Shown here in pieces: positions 1-9,416 of a DNA stretch of 40,821 nt. Under the pieces are notes generated by a model. That model did no database searches. It worked only from the letters and a program-made list of their open reading frames with translations, and was not told the origin of the DNA. Within the stretch, counting starts at the first letter, position 1; each line of letters begins with the position of its first letter. A program made the position numbers and the translations under genes. This DNA is from Planctomycetota bacterium (GTDB lineage Bacteria; Planctomycetota; Phycisphaerae; WQYP01): contig JAJYDU010000006.1 in the NCBI GenBank assembly GCA_021790475.1, forward strand, positions 1 through 40,821, read 5' to 3'.

Positions 1-353
1 CAAATCACCAGTCCCTGGAGATGCGGTTCGCCGGCGATCCGGGCAAGTTGTTCCAGGCAGTCATCCTCGGCCGGGTCAATTCCGGCGAAACCGATCATGC
101 GATCCGCGTGTTCGGCGCAGTAGTCGGCGATGAACCGGTTGGGAATTTCCGCCTGCATATAGCGGCTTTTGAATCCCAACACAAAGCAGCGATCCACCGG
201 CTCCGCCGCCAGCAGATGCGCGGCGGTATCGGCCTTCGGCAGCAGTCGCACCCGCTCATTGGCGAAAAGCGTCGGGCGCGCCAGCCGGGCGGGCGCTTCC
301 ACGCCGAGTTGTTCGGGGCTTTGCCAGATGCTGCTGTGCGTATCCACAATCAT
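1..353 (-). CDS. Amidohydrolase-2-type metal-dependent hydrolase (N-terminal part)
   Basis: The frame opens with ATG at 353 and runs off the left edge, giving 117 residues with no stop. It begins MIVDTHSSIW and later reads MIGFAGIDP, the pattern of the amidohydrolase_2 / TIM-barrel hydrolase family, where strand 1 ends in an HxH metal-binding motif and a later strand has a (G)xxxxDP turn. Here the HxH position reads H-S-S, so the second metal histidine appears to be absent; this may mean altered metal binding or a non-catalytic relative. The gene follows the peptide ABC permease by 43 nt on the same strand and may be cotranscribed with it. Substrate cannot be predicted. The family call is moderately sure because the C-terminal metal ligands lie outside the window. 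Confidence 0.6.
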   Translation of the reverse strand, partial: MIVDTHSSIWQSPEQLGVEAPARLARPTLFANERVRLLPKADTAAHLLAAEPVDRCFVLGFKSRYMQAEIPNRFIADYCAEHADRMIGFAGIDPAEDDCLEQLARIAGEPHLQGLVI

Positions 354-396
354 TGGAAGCCTGTCCCCTATTTCAATCTTGCAGGCGCGCGGTATA

Positions 397-1314
397 CTAT
401 CCGATCCTTATCCGCGGGTCCGCCCAGGCGCAACCGATATCCACGAGCAGATTCATTATCACCAGAATGAATGTATAAACCAGCACGGCTCCCAGCACCA
501 GTGGAATGTCCTTGTCCAGGCAGGCGTTCACAAACACCTCGCCCAGGCCGGGAATGGCAAAAATCTTTTCCACCACGAACGATCCCGTCAACACGCCGGC
601 CGCCGCCGGTCCCAGGTACGTGAGCACCGCCAGCGAGGCGTTGGGAAGAATGTGTCCGCGAACCACTTTAAGCCGGCTTACCCCCTTGGCCCGCGCCGTG
701 CGAACAAAGTCCGCGCTCATCACATCCAGCGCGCTGCTGCGCGAAAGGCGTGCGATGTACGCCAGAAATGGCAGGGAAAGCGTCAGTGCCGGCAATACAA
801 GCTGCCGCAGAGTTCCCCATCCCCCCGGCGGAAAGACCGCGACATCGACGGAGAACAGAATCAGCAGGGCCGACCCAACGACGAATGTCGGCAGACTTAT
901 TCCCAACAGTGTGCCGATGGTCAGCGCCACGTCCGGCCAGCGGCCCTTGAGCAGCGCCCCGGCCATTCCCGCCGCAACGCCCGCCCACAGCGCGATCAGC
1001 AACGCCAGAGATCCCAGCGCCATCGACACCGGCAGGGTCTGGCGAATAACGTCCCGCACCGTCCAGTTTTCGTAACTGATGGTCGGCCCGAAATCGCCGT
1101 AACGCAGCACCCGCCAGGCATAGGCGAAGTAGGCCTTCCACGGGTTATTCAGGCCATAGCGCGCGCGCAGCGCCCGCAACACGGCCGGCGGCGGCTGTTT
1201 GTTGCCGATGAAAGGATCGCCGGGCGTCGCCATCAGCAGCCAGAATGTGCCGGTGTATACCACGGCCATCACCAGGGCGGATTGCAGCAGACGGCGAAGA
1301 ATAAAACTTATCAT
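397..1314 (-). CDS. OppB/DppB-type peptide ABC transporter permease
   Basis: This 305-residue inner-membrane protein is the permease half of a peptide/nickel-type ABC importer. It starts MISFILRRLLQSALVMAVVYTGTFWLL, the usual first helix of OppB/DppB, and has about six hydrophobic segments. The cytoplasmic EAA loop is recognisable as ARAKGVSRLKVVRGHILPNA around residues 205-225, where the permease contacts the ATPase. Length and topology match the family. Its ATG overlaps the stop of the upstream substrate-binding gene by 4 nt (ATGA), so the two are translationally coupled. The partner permease (OppC) and the ATPases (OppD/F) are not in the window; an amidohydrolase follows instead, so they may be encoded elsewhere. 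Confidence 0.9.
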   Translation of the reverse strand: MISFILRRLLQSALVMAVVYTGTFWLLMATPGDPFIGNKQPPPAVLRALRARYGLNNPWKAYFAYAWRVLRYGDFGPTISYENWTVRDVIRQTLPVSMALGSLALLIALWAGVAAGMAGALLKGRWPDVALTIGTLLGISLPTFVVGSALLILFSVDVAVFPPGGWGTLRQLVLPALTLSLPFLAYIARLSRSSALDVMSADFVRTARAKGVSRLKVVRGHILPNASLAVLTYLGPAAAGVLTGSFVVEKIFAIPGLGEVFVNACLDKDIPLVLGAVLVYTFILVIMNLLVDIGCAWADPRIRIG

Positions 1315-3050
1315 GGTTGCGTTCCCGCCTGGCGCTGGCGCTCCTTCGCGGCGGTGCTTCCCGGTATTCGCGTCCGGCCGGCTGGCGGAATTCCTTGGCG
1401 GTCTCTGCGCCAGTGTATGTATTGAAGCAGCGTGATCATACGCACGTTCATGCTTAACCCGCCGAGTCGCGCCGGGTGATACATCAGCCCGTCGCCAGCC
1501 TGGAACAATGGAATGGCGGGCAGGTATTTTTCCACCAGCAGTTTTTCCGCCCGCCGCAGCAGGGCGAAGCGCTCCGCCGAATGGACGCTTCGTCCCGCCC
1601 TCCGCAGGAGTAAGTCATAACGCCGGCTGGAAAAGCCCGAAAGATTGTTCGGGTTGCCGGTGCGAAAAAGGTCCAGCCACGTGGTGGGATCCATATAATC
1701 ACCGTACCAGCCGGCGCTGGCGATGTCATAATTCCCATGGACCATGTCCTGGTGAAAAACCTTGGTTTCTTCCTCGTTGATCCTGATTCGCACGCCGAGT
1801 TCCTTGCGCCACATTTCCTGCACCGCCTGGGCGATACGACCATTGATCGCCGCGGCGTTGTCGGTCAGGAACTTCAAACGCCGCAGGCCGTGCCCGTCGG
1901 GATAACCGGCCGCGGCGAGCAATTTCCGCGCTGCGGCGATGTTCATGCGCAATCCACGCGGGCTGCGGTAGCCGGGGATGCTTCCCGGCGGAACCAGGAC
2001 GTTCAGGGGGCGTTCCGGCAGACGCGTCACGTCGCGCACGATTTCCCGCTTGTTAATCGCCAGCGCCAGGGCGATGCGCACCTGGGGGTTGTTCAGCGGC
2101 TTGTGCCGGCAGTTGAACAGGTAATAGTAGCTGCCGAATACCAGCCGATAGTGCACATCATGGCGCAGCCCCAGCCGCTGTTCCCGTAACAAAGCGTGCG
2201 CGAAATCCGAGGGTACAAACGAAAGTACGTCCACGGCTCCGCTCTGATAGGCCAGGAAGGCTGATTCCGCATCCGGATAGTTGGCGATCCGCAGGCGGCG
2301 GCACCGCACCGTCCGGCGATCCCAGAAATACGGGTTCGGCCGCAGCAGAAGGTACTGGTGGAATTTCCACCCGATCAACTCATAAGGGCCGTCGGTAACC
2401 AGGTGGGGCGGACGGGTCCAGCGCGGCTGGTAACCACCCCGGCGGTAGGCGAACGGCTGCATGGAGCGGGCGTTGAGCGGGAAAAACGGCGGAAAAGCCA
2501 GCAGGTCCAGGAAATAAGTACAAGGATGCGCCAGATGCACCACCAGCGTCCGGCGACCAAGCGCCCGGGCGCCCACCGTCGCAAACGAGAGGCGCTCTCC
2601 GGGGTGGCGCGCCAGCGAATCAAAATAAGCTTTTGCCCCGGCGATATGAAACAGCATCATAACGTAGCCGGCGCCCGTCGCCGGATGCAGCATGCGTTTC
2701 CAGGCGAATAGAAAATCGTTCGCGGTCACCGCGGCGCCGTTCGACCAGCGCGCCCGGCGTCTTATATGAAATGTGTATGTAAGTCTATTTGATGAAATGC
2801 GCCAGCTTCGCGCGATTCCGGGCAGCGGCGCGAGCGTCCGGGGATTGTACCGGACCAGCCCTTCCCACAACGCCAGGGCGGCGCGAATGTCCTGCATCCA
2901 GGTCATTTTCGCCGGATCCAGGGTATGAATCTGCCCGGCTTCGCAGAACACGATGGCGCCGCGCCCGGGGGCGCTGCCGATGGTAAGCCGATAACACGCC
3001 GCTCCCAGCAGCAGCAGCAACAAAGTAGGCGCCAGCAGCGTTCGTTTCAT
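1311..3050 (-). CDS. Peptide ABC transporter substrate-binding protein (family 5, OppA-like)
   Basis: This protein of about 579 residues binds oligopeptides or similar solutes outside the membrane and delivers them to the downstream permease. The N-terminus MKRTLLAPTLLLLLLGAAC is a signal peptide ending in a possible lipobox (GAAC), which would make it membrane-anchored. Family 5 features include LDPAKMTWMQDIRAALALWEG near the start, SNGAAVTANDFLFAWKRM, and LAINKREIVRDV in the C-terminal lobe. ATG at 3050 was preferred to the in-frame GTG at 3059 because it puts the basic residues directly before the hydrophobic core; neither has a strong ribosome site. The gene lies 21 nt after the polyprenyl synthetase and overlaps the permease by 4 nt, so all three probably share a transcript. 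Confidence 0.88.
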   Translation of the reverse strand: MKRTLLAPTLLLLLLGAACYRLTIGSAPGRGAIVFCEAGQIHTLDPAKMTWMQDIRAALALWEGLVRYNPRTLAPLPGIARSWRISSNRLTYTFHIRRRARWSNGAAVTANDFLFAWKRMLHPATGAGYVMMLFHIAGAKAYFDSLARHPGERLSFATVGARALGRRTLVVHLAHPCTYFLDLLAFPPFFPLNARSMQPFAYRRGGYQPRWTRPPHLVTDGPYELIGWKFHQYLLLRPNPYFWDRRTVRCRRLRIANYPDAESAFLAYQSGAVDVLSFVPSDFAHALLREQRLGLRHDVHYRLVFGSYYYLFNCRHKPLNNPQVRIALALAINKREIVRDVTRLPERPLNVLVPPGSIPGYRSPRGLRMNIAAARKLLAAAGYPDGHGLRRLKFLTDNAAAINGRIAQAVQEMWRKELGVRIRINEEETKVFHQDMVHGNYDIASAGWYGDYMDPTTWLDLFRTGNPNNLSGFSSRRYDLLLRRAGRSVHSAERFALLRRAEKLLVEKYLPAIPLFQAGDGLMYHPARLGGLSMNVRMITLLQYIHWRRDRQGIPPAGRTRIPGSTAAKERQRQAGTQP

Positions 3051-3071
3051 CGCCGCCACAATAGCAAAATT

Positions 3072-4067
3072 CTACAATTCCCGCGCCGTGATGAACCGCG
3101 CCATATCCAGCAGTGTGGCGCGGGCCGGCGAATCCGGCAGAATGCGGATCGTTTCCATGGCCTCGTCGACCAGTTCCCGCGCCCGGCGGCGGGCGTAGGC
3201 GATGCTCGCGCTGGGAATCAGCAGCTGCCGCACCTTTTCCACGCGGTTCTCTTCCGGCGATTCCAGCAGCCCGATGAGCAGTTCGCGATGCGTTTGCGCC
3301 GCGGTGGCCAGAAAATGGATCATTGGCAGCGTCAGCTTGCCTTTGTCGATGTCCGTCCCCAGCGACTTGCCCACCGTCGCGGGCTGACCGGTAATGTCCA
3401 GCACATCGTCGATGATTTGAAATGCCGTGCCGATATGCCGCCCGTACCGCGCCAGCGCATCGATCATCGTCACGTCGCGGGTGGATTCCTGTGCCCCCAG
3501 GCGGCAGGCGGTCTCAATAAGGCTGGCTGTCTTGCGGTAAATGATGTCGAAGTAGGCGCTTTCATCGAGATTCCAGTCGCGGCGGCGAAAGTTCTGCAGC
3601 AATTCGCCCTCGCAGACAATATTGGTCGTGCGGCCGATCAGGCGCGAGGCGGTCTGGCTCTCCAGGCTGCTGCATAAATAAAAAGCATGGCTGATGAGCA
3701 AATCACCCAGCAGAACCGCGGCCTCGTTGCCGTGCAGATGGTTAATCGTTACGCCGCGCCGCCGGATTTGGGCGTTGTCCAGGACATCATCATGCACCAG
3801 CGTCGCCACGTGCGACATTTCCACCACGGTTGCCAGCACCACGTGCGCGCGCCCCAGCGGCCGGGGCGATTCCTGACAGGCCAGTCCCGCCAGAAGCACC
3901 AGCGAAGGCCGCAGCATCTTGCCGCGGAACCGCGCGACACGATTCACGAGCTGCTGCACCTGTGCCGGCTCGCTGCGAAGTTCCATGTTGAAGAGATCGT
4001 CGACCGCCGCCAGGTACGCCTGGATATGCGCCGGTGCGGAGGAATCCGCTGTTGTTGCTGTAACCAT
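3072..4067 (-). CDS. Polyprenyl diphosphate synthase (trans-isoprenyl chain elongation)
   Basis: The 331-residue enzyme belongs to the polyprenyl synthetase (IspB/GerC3-like) family, which condenses isopentenyl diphosphate onto allylic diphosphates, usually to make the quinone side chain. The first aspartate-rich motif is visible as VHDDVLDNAQIRRR and the second as FQIIDDVLDITG; GKMLRPSLVLLAG and KTASLIETACRLGA are also typical. The frame extends upstream to an ATG at 4115, but that start has no ribosome site, whereas ATG at 4067 follows AAGGGAAG by about 9 nt and gives a normal family length. It is the first gene of a minus-strand run leading into the peptide transporter genes. Chain length of the product cannot be read from the sequence. 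Confidence 0.9.
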   Translation of the reverse strand: MVTATTADSSAPAHIQAYLAAVDDLFNMELRSEPAQVQQLVNRVARFRGKMLRPSLVLLAGLACQESPRPLGRAHVVLATVVEMSHVATLVHDDVLDNAQIRRRGVTINHLHGNEAAVLLGDLLISHAFYLCSSLESQTASRLIGRTTNIVCEGELLQNFRRRDWNLDESAYFDIIYRKTASLIETACRLGAQESTRDVTMIDALARYGRHIGTAFQIIDDVLDITGQPATVGKSLGTDIDKGKLTLPMIHFLATAAQTHRELLIGLLESPEENRVEKVRQLLIPSASIAYARRRARELVDEAMETIRILPDSPARATLLDMARFITAREL

Positions 4068-4308
4068 GGTGGCGGTCTTCCCTTTTCGACTTAAGCTTTT
4101 CCGGCGCCGGGCCATTTGAATAATTCAAGCATGATATTGAAACCATAAAATGTTCTGATCGATTTGTCCAGCAACTCCCTGAACGGAATTGTACACAACC
4201 CGCGGCGGTTGTTTCCCCACCAAGCCTTCGCTAAAGTAAGCGGCGGGCCGTCGTGCGCAATGTCATGGCTTGGCCTTGCGGCGCCGGCGGCTTCACCGAG
4301 GTGTGTTC

Positions 4309-5229
4309 ATGGCGAGCAACCGGAAAAAAGAGGCGGCAACCCTTTACGAATTGTTGAAAAAATCCGGTTTGAAGAAGGCAAAACAGGATGGCCCGGTGCG
4401 TCGGCTGGCTTCCTGGTTTACCGCCCGCGACCAGCCGGCGTCGCCCGCTGAAACCGGAGCGGATAGTCCCGCGGGTAGTTTGAATGTCGGGACAACCGCT
4501 TCCAGGTCCGCGACCGGTAAACCGCGTCCTGCGGCGTCCGGTCCATCGCCGGCCATTCGCCTTCCCACCGCCGGGATCGCGCCACCGCGGGCCATGAGTC
4601 CCGACGTAACGCCGCTGGAAGAGAATACGATCCTGCTGGACATTCTGGCGGTTCGTTTTCGGCCCTGGTTGCTTTTTGCCGGCGCCGCGTTGACCGTCGT
4701 GATTATCGGTGTTTTGATTATCTGGGCGACGCGTAAAAGTTCCAGTTCCGGTCCTGTACCGTCTTCCCCTCCCGTGGGTAGCCCCACAGTTGAAATTCGT
4801 TCCCATCTCGAAACGGTTCCGTCGTACCCGATCGCAAACCGATCGCCGCGTACCTTTGCCGCGCCGGGAAAAACGCCGTCGGTCCGGCGGAAATCCCGGC
4901 GTGTTCATATAGGGCGCGTTATTCCAGCGGCGCAAGTGCCGCGATTGGCCAACCACTGGTACCTGGTGATTCTGACCACCTTGCCGCAATACGCGCGACT
5001 GGATGCCGAATTTATCGCCCGCCATGGCGTGGACACAACCGTGGAACCGGGTCCCGGTCGTTTTGCCATGGTGGTATCCGTTCGAGGGTTCCGCCATCGG
5101 GCGGGGCGCAGCGCGATTGCGTTCCGGCGTAAGGTGGTGCGGATTGGAACGCTTCTGCCGGCGGCCAGGCGGATCGGCCACAGCCTCTGGAGCGACGCTT
5201 ACTATGCGCGTGTAGACGCCGTGCATTAA
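4309..5229 (+). CDS. Single-pass membrane protein with SPOR-like C-terminal region
   Basis: I do not recognise a named family. The 306-residue protein has a basic cytoplasmic N-terminus, a Ser/Pro/Ala-rich stretch, one hydrophobic helix near residues 124-145 (WLLFAGAALTVVIIGVLIIW), a Ser/Pro-rich periplasmic linker and a folded C-terminal region. That end begins HWYLVILTTLPQYARLDAEF followed by IARHGVDTTVEPG, which resembles the first half of a SPOR/peptidoglycan-binding fold (strand, helix that adds a residue, G-V-D-T strand). ATG at 4309 is chosen because GAGGTG lies 6 nt upstream; the in-frame ATG at 4270 lacks one. It precedes the large coiled-coil protein by 195 nt on the same strand. 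Confidence 0.6.
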   Translation: MASNRKKEAATLYELLKKSGLKKAKQDGPVRRLASWFTARDQPASPAETGADSPAGSLNVGTTASRSATGKPRPAASGPSPAIRLPTAGIAPPRAMSPDVTPLEENTILLDILAVRFRPWLLFAGAALTVVIIGVLIIWATRKSSSSGPVPSSPPVGSPTVEIRSHLETVPSYPIANRSPRTFAAPGKTPSVRRKSRRVHIGRVIPAAQVPRLANHWYLVILTTLPQYARLDAEFIARHGVDTTVEPGPGRFAMVVSVRGFRHRAGRSAIAFRRKVVRIGTLLPAARRIGHSLWSDAYYARVDAVH

Positions 5230-5367
5230 CCGGAAGCGAACAAGAGCGGGCGCATTTCATGAACGGGTGGTGTGAATTTTTTTTTCGGAAATTACAGCGG
5301 AAAATCGGCAACATAATTGTCGCCGCCAGGATGGCATACCGGGCGTCCGCCTGTTTCTACGGATGTT

Positions 5368-5390
5368 CCCCGCCTGCCGGCGGGCGGGCC
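5368..5390. repeat. Short GC-rich hairpin repeat, copy 1
   Basis: The core CCCGCCTGCCGGCGGGCGGG recurs almost exactly at 31659-31680 and can fold on itself. It lies between two plus-strand genes, 35 nt before the next start codon. The preceding gap also carries a run of nine T at 5277-5285. Function unknown; a REP-like interspersed element is the simplest reading. Confidence 0.55.
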
Positions 5391-5424
5391 GGAAAAATTG
5401 CCATAATCTTAAGAGGACGGCATC

Positions 5425-8400
5425 GTGCCGATACTTGAAAATTCTCCGTTCCCCCCATCCCGGGATACAGCTCCGTTGATCGGGCATCTGGGACGGTTGC
5501 GCCGCCGCCTGCGTCTGGCGCTGGGCCTGCACGCTCTGGGTCTGCTGATCGCAGTTACAACGGGGGCGATTTTGCTTCTGGTTCTCGGCGACTACCGGCT
5601 TGATTTTCCCGGCTGGTTGCGGCTGGTGTTGCTGGGGGCGTTTCTGGCGGTGTTTCTGGGCCTGGTTTTTGGTCGGCTGTTGCGCGCGCTGCGGCGGCCG
5701 CTGCCCGACCGATTTTTAGCCGCCCGCGTCGAACAAGCCGCCGCACTGGCGCATGACGAATTGCTCTCCGCGGTCGATTTTCTTGAACGCAATCTGACCG
5801 CCCACAACGCCCTGGCCGCGCAAAGCGTTCGCAGCGCATCACAGGCCGCCGAAGCGATTGATATTTCCCGCTCGCTGAACTTCAAGCCCGTCCGACGGAT
5901 ACTGCTGGTCGCCATCGCCGGCCTGGTCGCAATGGCGGGCCTGGCCCTGGTCCGACCTGCCGATACGGCCATCGCCTGGCAGCGCTGGATTCATCCGTTG
6001 GCGCATTGTCCCTGGCCATTACACGAGAGGGTCGAACTGGTATGGAATACCGCCTCCGGCGCGGCGCCGTCCGTCTGGCCGCGCGGCCATCCGCTGACTT
6101 TGCAAGCCGTGGTCCGGCGTGGATTTCGTAAATCTCTGCGCGTTTGGCTGAATCTCCGTCGGGATGGTCGATCCCTGCCGGAGCAGTTGATGACCTGGCA
6201 GGAACAGGCGGTAACCCCCGGCGAATTTGAAAAGGTGATTGTTCCCACCGGTAAGATACTTCAGGTTCGCCCGGCCGCCGGCGACGACACCCATGAACCC
6301 TTTGCTACGATTCGTATCGTCCCGCGCCCGCGTATCGTCGCGCTTCAGGCCAGGATTTTTCCCCCGCCCTACGCCGCCGCCGTACCATCTTATGTGGTTA
6401 ATCTGCTCTCCGGTCCGGTCCATGTGATCGCCGGCGGCACGGTTGAATTAACTTTCCGCACCGACCATCCCCTGGTCCGGTCCGGCGCGCAGCCGCAGCT
6501 CCAGCTTATAAGTGTTCGCAGCGCCAAGCCCATGAAACCGTTCTGGCATCTGAAAATTCTTGGTTCCAGACGGGCCGCCATTGTTTTTCAAGCGCGAAAA
6601 TCAATCGCCGCCCGCTTGCGCGTTCAGGATACCGATGGCGTTGTCAACCGCCGCGGGGGATCGTTTGATATCCGGGTCATCCCCGACGCCCCGCCCCAGG
6701 TCCAGATCGTCCGTCCCCGCCAGAGCGTACAGGCTACTCCCACCGGTGAAATTCCGATCCAAATTCAGGCCAGTGACGATTTGGGGCTTACCGTGGTCTA
6801 CCTGGCCGGTCGTCATTCCAGCGCGTCGCCATCGGGCAAGCCCCTCTTCCAGATTCCTCTTTCGTGGCGGCGCCTGGTTTACGACACCGCCTCCCGTACC
6901 GACAACGGCGCCGCCCGCGTGCGATGGAACCTCGCGCCGCTGAAGCTCAAGCCCGGTCAAAGGTTGCGCGTTTTTGCCGAGGTCGGCGATAATTACTTCC
7001 GGCGCGCCGGGAACGGAGCGAGAGTCATCACGCATCCGCTGGTCCACTCTGCTTCGCTGTTGGTCGTTATCAATAGCAGAGCCCGGATCGAATCCGAATT
7101 GCGCGCCGATTTGCGAGCCATTCGCCGGATCATCAAACCACTTCTGGTCGATCAACAACAAACCCGGACCAGCGCCCGGGTCATTCGCCAGGCGATCCGG
7201 ACCAACAAAAAACTTACCGCAACCCAGCGGGAAATGCTTGGTTCGCTCGCGCCCCGGCAGATATCGCAGGCCGCAAGGGCGGCCGCCATCGCCGGCGCCC
7301 TGCGGCGAATTGAACGTATCGCCGATCGCAATAATCTCGCGGACACACCCATGGGCCGTCTGGCGCGCCGGGCGGCGCAACAGATGGGACACGTCGCCGG
7401 CGCCAGTATGCCCCGCGCCGCCGGCCGGCTGCAAAAGGCCGTTGCCCTGGCCCGGCGCCGCAACACTCTGGCCAAGGCGGGAATCTCCACCGCCCGGGCC
7501 ATTGTTCATCAGCAGCACGCCATTGACATCATGCGCCGGCTGTTGCGGCGGCTCGGCGCCGCGGGCGAATTCGCGTCGCTTGTGGCGCAAACCCGGCGAT
7601 TGCTGCAACAGCAGGAACAACTCATGCAAAAACTTCGCTCTCTGGCGAAGAAAACCATTGGCATAAGCCCGAATCAACTGCCGCCCAAGCTTCGCCAGGC
7701 GCTGGAACGGCTTGCCCGGCGACAGGAAAAGATGGCGGGAAAAGCGGACCGGCTTTCCCGCGCCCTTGGCCAGGCCGCCCGGCAGCTTGCCGCCCATAAC
7801 CAGGCTATGGCCCAGGCTCTTGGCCAGGCCGCGGCGCTGTCTCAAAAATTCGCCATCAGCGACGCCATGCGAATGGCCGGCCAGAGGGCCGCCCGCAACC
7901 AACTTCAGCAAGCCGCCGCCAATCAGTCGCAGGCGCGGCGGGGGCTGCGGGCGATGTTGCGCGCTCTGCAAAAAGAACAAAAACGTTCCCTGCAACAGGA
8001 AATATCCCGTCTGGAAAAACTCATACTCCAGGTCAAAGAACTCATCCGGCGACAACAGGCGATTCAACAGGCCACCGTCGCCGCCCCGGCCGATTCATCC
8101 GCCCCAATGCTTGCTCCGACGGCTGATCGGCAAAGTCATCTCCAACTCGATACGCTTGCCGTGGCCGGCCGGGCCGGGCGTACCGAACACACCGGTGCGG
8201 CGCCCGCCTACCTGCACGGCGCTTCGGACCTCATGGGCAAGGCCACCGGTTCACTTCTGCGCGGTCGCGAGCCGCTGGCGGTTCCGCGGCAGAATCAGGC
8301 TCTTGGCGCTCTGCGTCATGCCCTGGCCGACCTGCAAAAAGCCTTGAATAAAGCCCGCTGGCGCCGCCGGCTGCAAACACTGGAAGGCCTCCGGCGCGTG

Positions 8401-9015
8401 TATCAAAAGATCGCCAAACGCCAGGAAACACTCCTGGCCGAGAGCACGAACATCCGGCAACTCCGCCGCCGGCGCGGCGCGCTGCTGCGGGCCGATCTGT
8501 TCAAACTCCAGAGAGACTCTCGCGTACAAAAAGTTCTTGTGGGCGAGGTGGGCGATTTGAGCATCCGTTTGAAAAGCAAGGCGCCCGTCATCGTCTGGTT
8601 GAATGGAAAAATTTCCAAAAACATGACCTTTGCCGCCCGGCGGCTCGCTCAGGACGCGGCCGACCGTGCCGTGGTGGCCGGGCAAAATGCGGCGCTGCTG
8701 GGTCTGGACGACATTATCAAGGCGCTTAAAGAGCAAATTAATAACGACCGGCAAGGCGGCGGTGGCGGCGGTGGTGGCCAACCGCCATTGATTCCCCCCG
8801 CGGCGCAGCTTAAACTTCTTAAAATGCTGCAATTACAGGTGAACCAGACTACCATGCAACTCGCGGAACGAATTGGCAAAACCACCGATCCGAAAACGCG
8901 CGGTGAACTGATGGATCAGGTACGGGAGTTGGGCGGCATTCAGGGCGGGTTACGCCGGCAGATGATCAAGTTGATTCAATCCATGAATTCTCCGGCGGGA
9001 GCTGGCGGACGGTGA
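5425..9015 (+). CDS. Giant coiled-coil membrane protein (DUF4175-like architecture)
   Basis: This 1196-residue protein has two hydrophobic helices near residues 31-55 and 63-86, a third near 154-173, then a long extracytoplasmic region. Residues about 180-560 look beta-rich and Ig-like. Residues about 570-930 are very rich in Arg, Gln, Ala and Leu and should form long helices or coiled coils. A run of eight glycines sits near residue 1112, followed by another helical C-terminus. The arrangement resembles DUF4175/TIGR02302 proteins, which are shorter (my recollection, about 850 residues), and planctomycete proteins found near MoxR/BatA genes; none of those are here. The start is GTG at 5425, with AAGAGG 8 nt upstream. 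A small secreted partner candidate follows at 9417. Function unknown. Confidence 0.7.
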   Translation: MPILENSPFPPSRDTAPLIGHLGRLRRRLRLALGLHALGLLIAVTTGAILLLVLGDYRLDFPGWLRLVLLGAFLAVFLGLVFGRLLRALRRPLPDRFLAARVEQAAALAHDELLSAVDFLERNLTAHNALAAQSVRSASQAAEAIDISRSLNFKPVRRILLVAIAGLVAMAGLALVRPADTAIAWQRWIHPLAHCPWPLHERVELVWNTASGAAPSVWPRGHPLTLQAVVRRGFRKSLRVWLNLRRDGRSLPEQLMTWQEQAVTPGEFEKVIVPTGKILQVRPAAGDDTHEPFATIRIVPRPRIVALQARIFPPPYAAAVPSYVVNLLSGPVHVIAGGTVELTFRTDHPLVRSGAQPQLQLISVRSAKPMKPFWHLKILGSRRAAIVFQARKSIAARLRVQDTDGVVNRRGGSFDIRVIPDAPPQVQIVRPRQSVQATPTGEIPIQIQASDDLGLTVVYLAGRHSSASPSGKPLFQIPLSWRRLVYDTASRTDNGAARVRWNLAPLKLKPGQRLRVFAEVGDNYFRRAGNGARVITHPLVHSASLLVVINSRARIESELRADLRAIRRIIKPLLVDQQQTRTSARVIRQAIRTNKKLTATQREMLGSLAPRQISQAARAAAIAGALRRIERIADRNNLADTPMGRLARRAAQQMGHVAGASMPRAAGRLQKAVALARRRNTLAKAGISTARAIVHQQHAIDIMRRLLRRLGAAGEFASLVAQTRRLLQQQEQLMQKLRSLAKKTIGISPNQLPPKLRQALERLARRQEKMAGKADRLSRALGQAARQLAAHNQAMAQALGQAAALSQKFAISDAMRMAGQRAARNQLQQAAANQSQARRGLRAMLRALQKEQKRSLQQEISRLEKLILQVKELIRRQQAIQQATVAAPADSSAPMLAPTADRQSHLQLDTLAVAGRAGRTEHTGAAPAYLHGASDLMGKATGSLLRGREPLAVPRQNQALGALRHALADLQKALNKARWRRRLQTLEGLRRVYQKIAKRQETLLAESTNIRQLRRRRGALLRADLFKLQRDSRVQKVLVGEVGDLSIRLKSKAPVIVWLNGKISKNMTFAARRLAQDAADRAVVAGQNAALLGLDDIIKALKEQINNDRQGGGGGGGGQPPLIPPAAQLKLLKMLQLQVNQTTMQLAERIGKTTDPKTRGELMDQVRELGGIQGGLRRQMIKLIQSMNSPAGAGGR

Positions 9016-9038
9016 GAAGCCGGGCTTAGATCCTATGA

Positions 9039-9389
9039 CGGTTTCCGCGGGCATTGGTTAGCCGGGCCGCCCGCGGCCCGCTTGTGCCATAGCGGATACT
9101 GGCAATCGGACGCCGCGGATATATACATTGTGGCGGATGATTTTCAGGATAGCCGGCGGTTTCCGCAGGCATTGGTTAGCCGGGCCGCCCGCGGCCCGCT
9201 TATGCCATAGCGGATACTGGCAATCGGACGCCGCGGATATATACATCGTGGCGGATGATTTTCAGGATAGCCGGCGGTTTCCGCAGGCATTTGGTTAGCC
9301 GGGCCGCCCGCGGCCCGCTTGTGCCATAGCGGATACTGGCAATCGGACGCCGCGGATATATACATCGTGGCGGATGATTTTCAGGATAG
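9039..9389. repeat. Three tandem copies of a 118-bp hairpin-bearing repeat
   Basis: Units begin near 9039, 9157 and 9275 and differ at only a few positions (for example GCGGGC/GCAGGC, TTGTGCC/TTATGCC, CATTGTGG/CATCGTGG); the third has one extra T. Each unit contains the perfect inverted repeat CGGGCCGC-CC-GCGGCCCG and ends in TGGCGGATGATTTTCAGGATAG. The array starts 24 nt after the giant coiled-coil gene and ends 28 nt before the next start codon. All three frames of the minus strand read through parts of it, but the translations only mirror the repetition, so I treat it as non-coding. Near-identity suggests recent duplication. Confidence 0.9.
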
Positions 9390-9416
9390 AACGTATCGAT
9401 CACAAAGAAAGACGGT

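Noticed and set aside
169-1425. A 418-codon frame opposite the peptide permease
   Set aside because: His/Gln/Arg-rich shadow of the permease gene on the other strand.
9039-9389. CRISPR array
   Set aside because: The three units are continuous and of one length with no unique spacers, and no cas genes are present.
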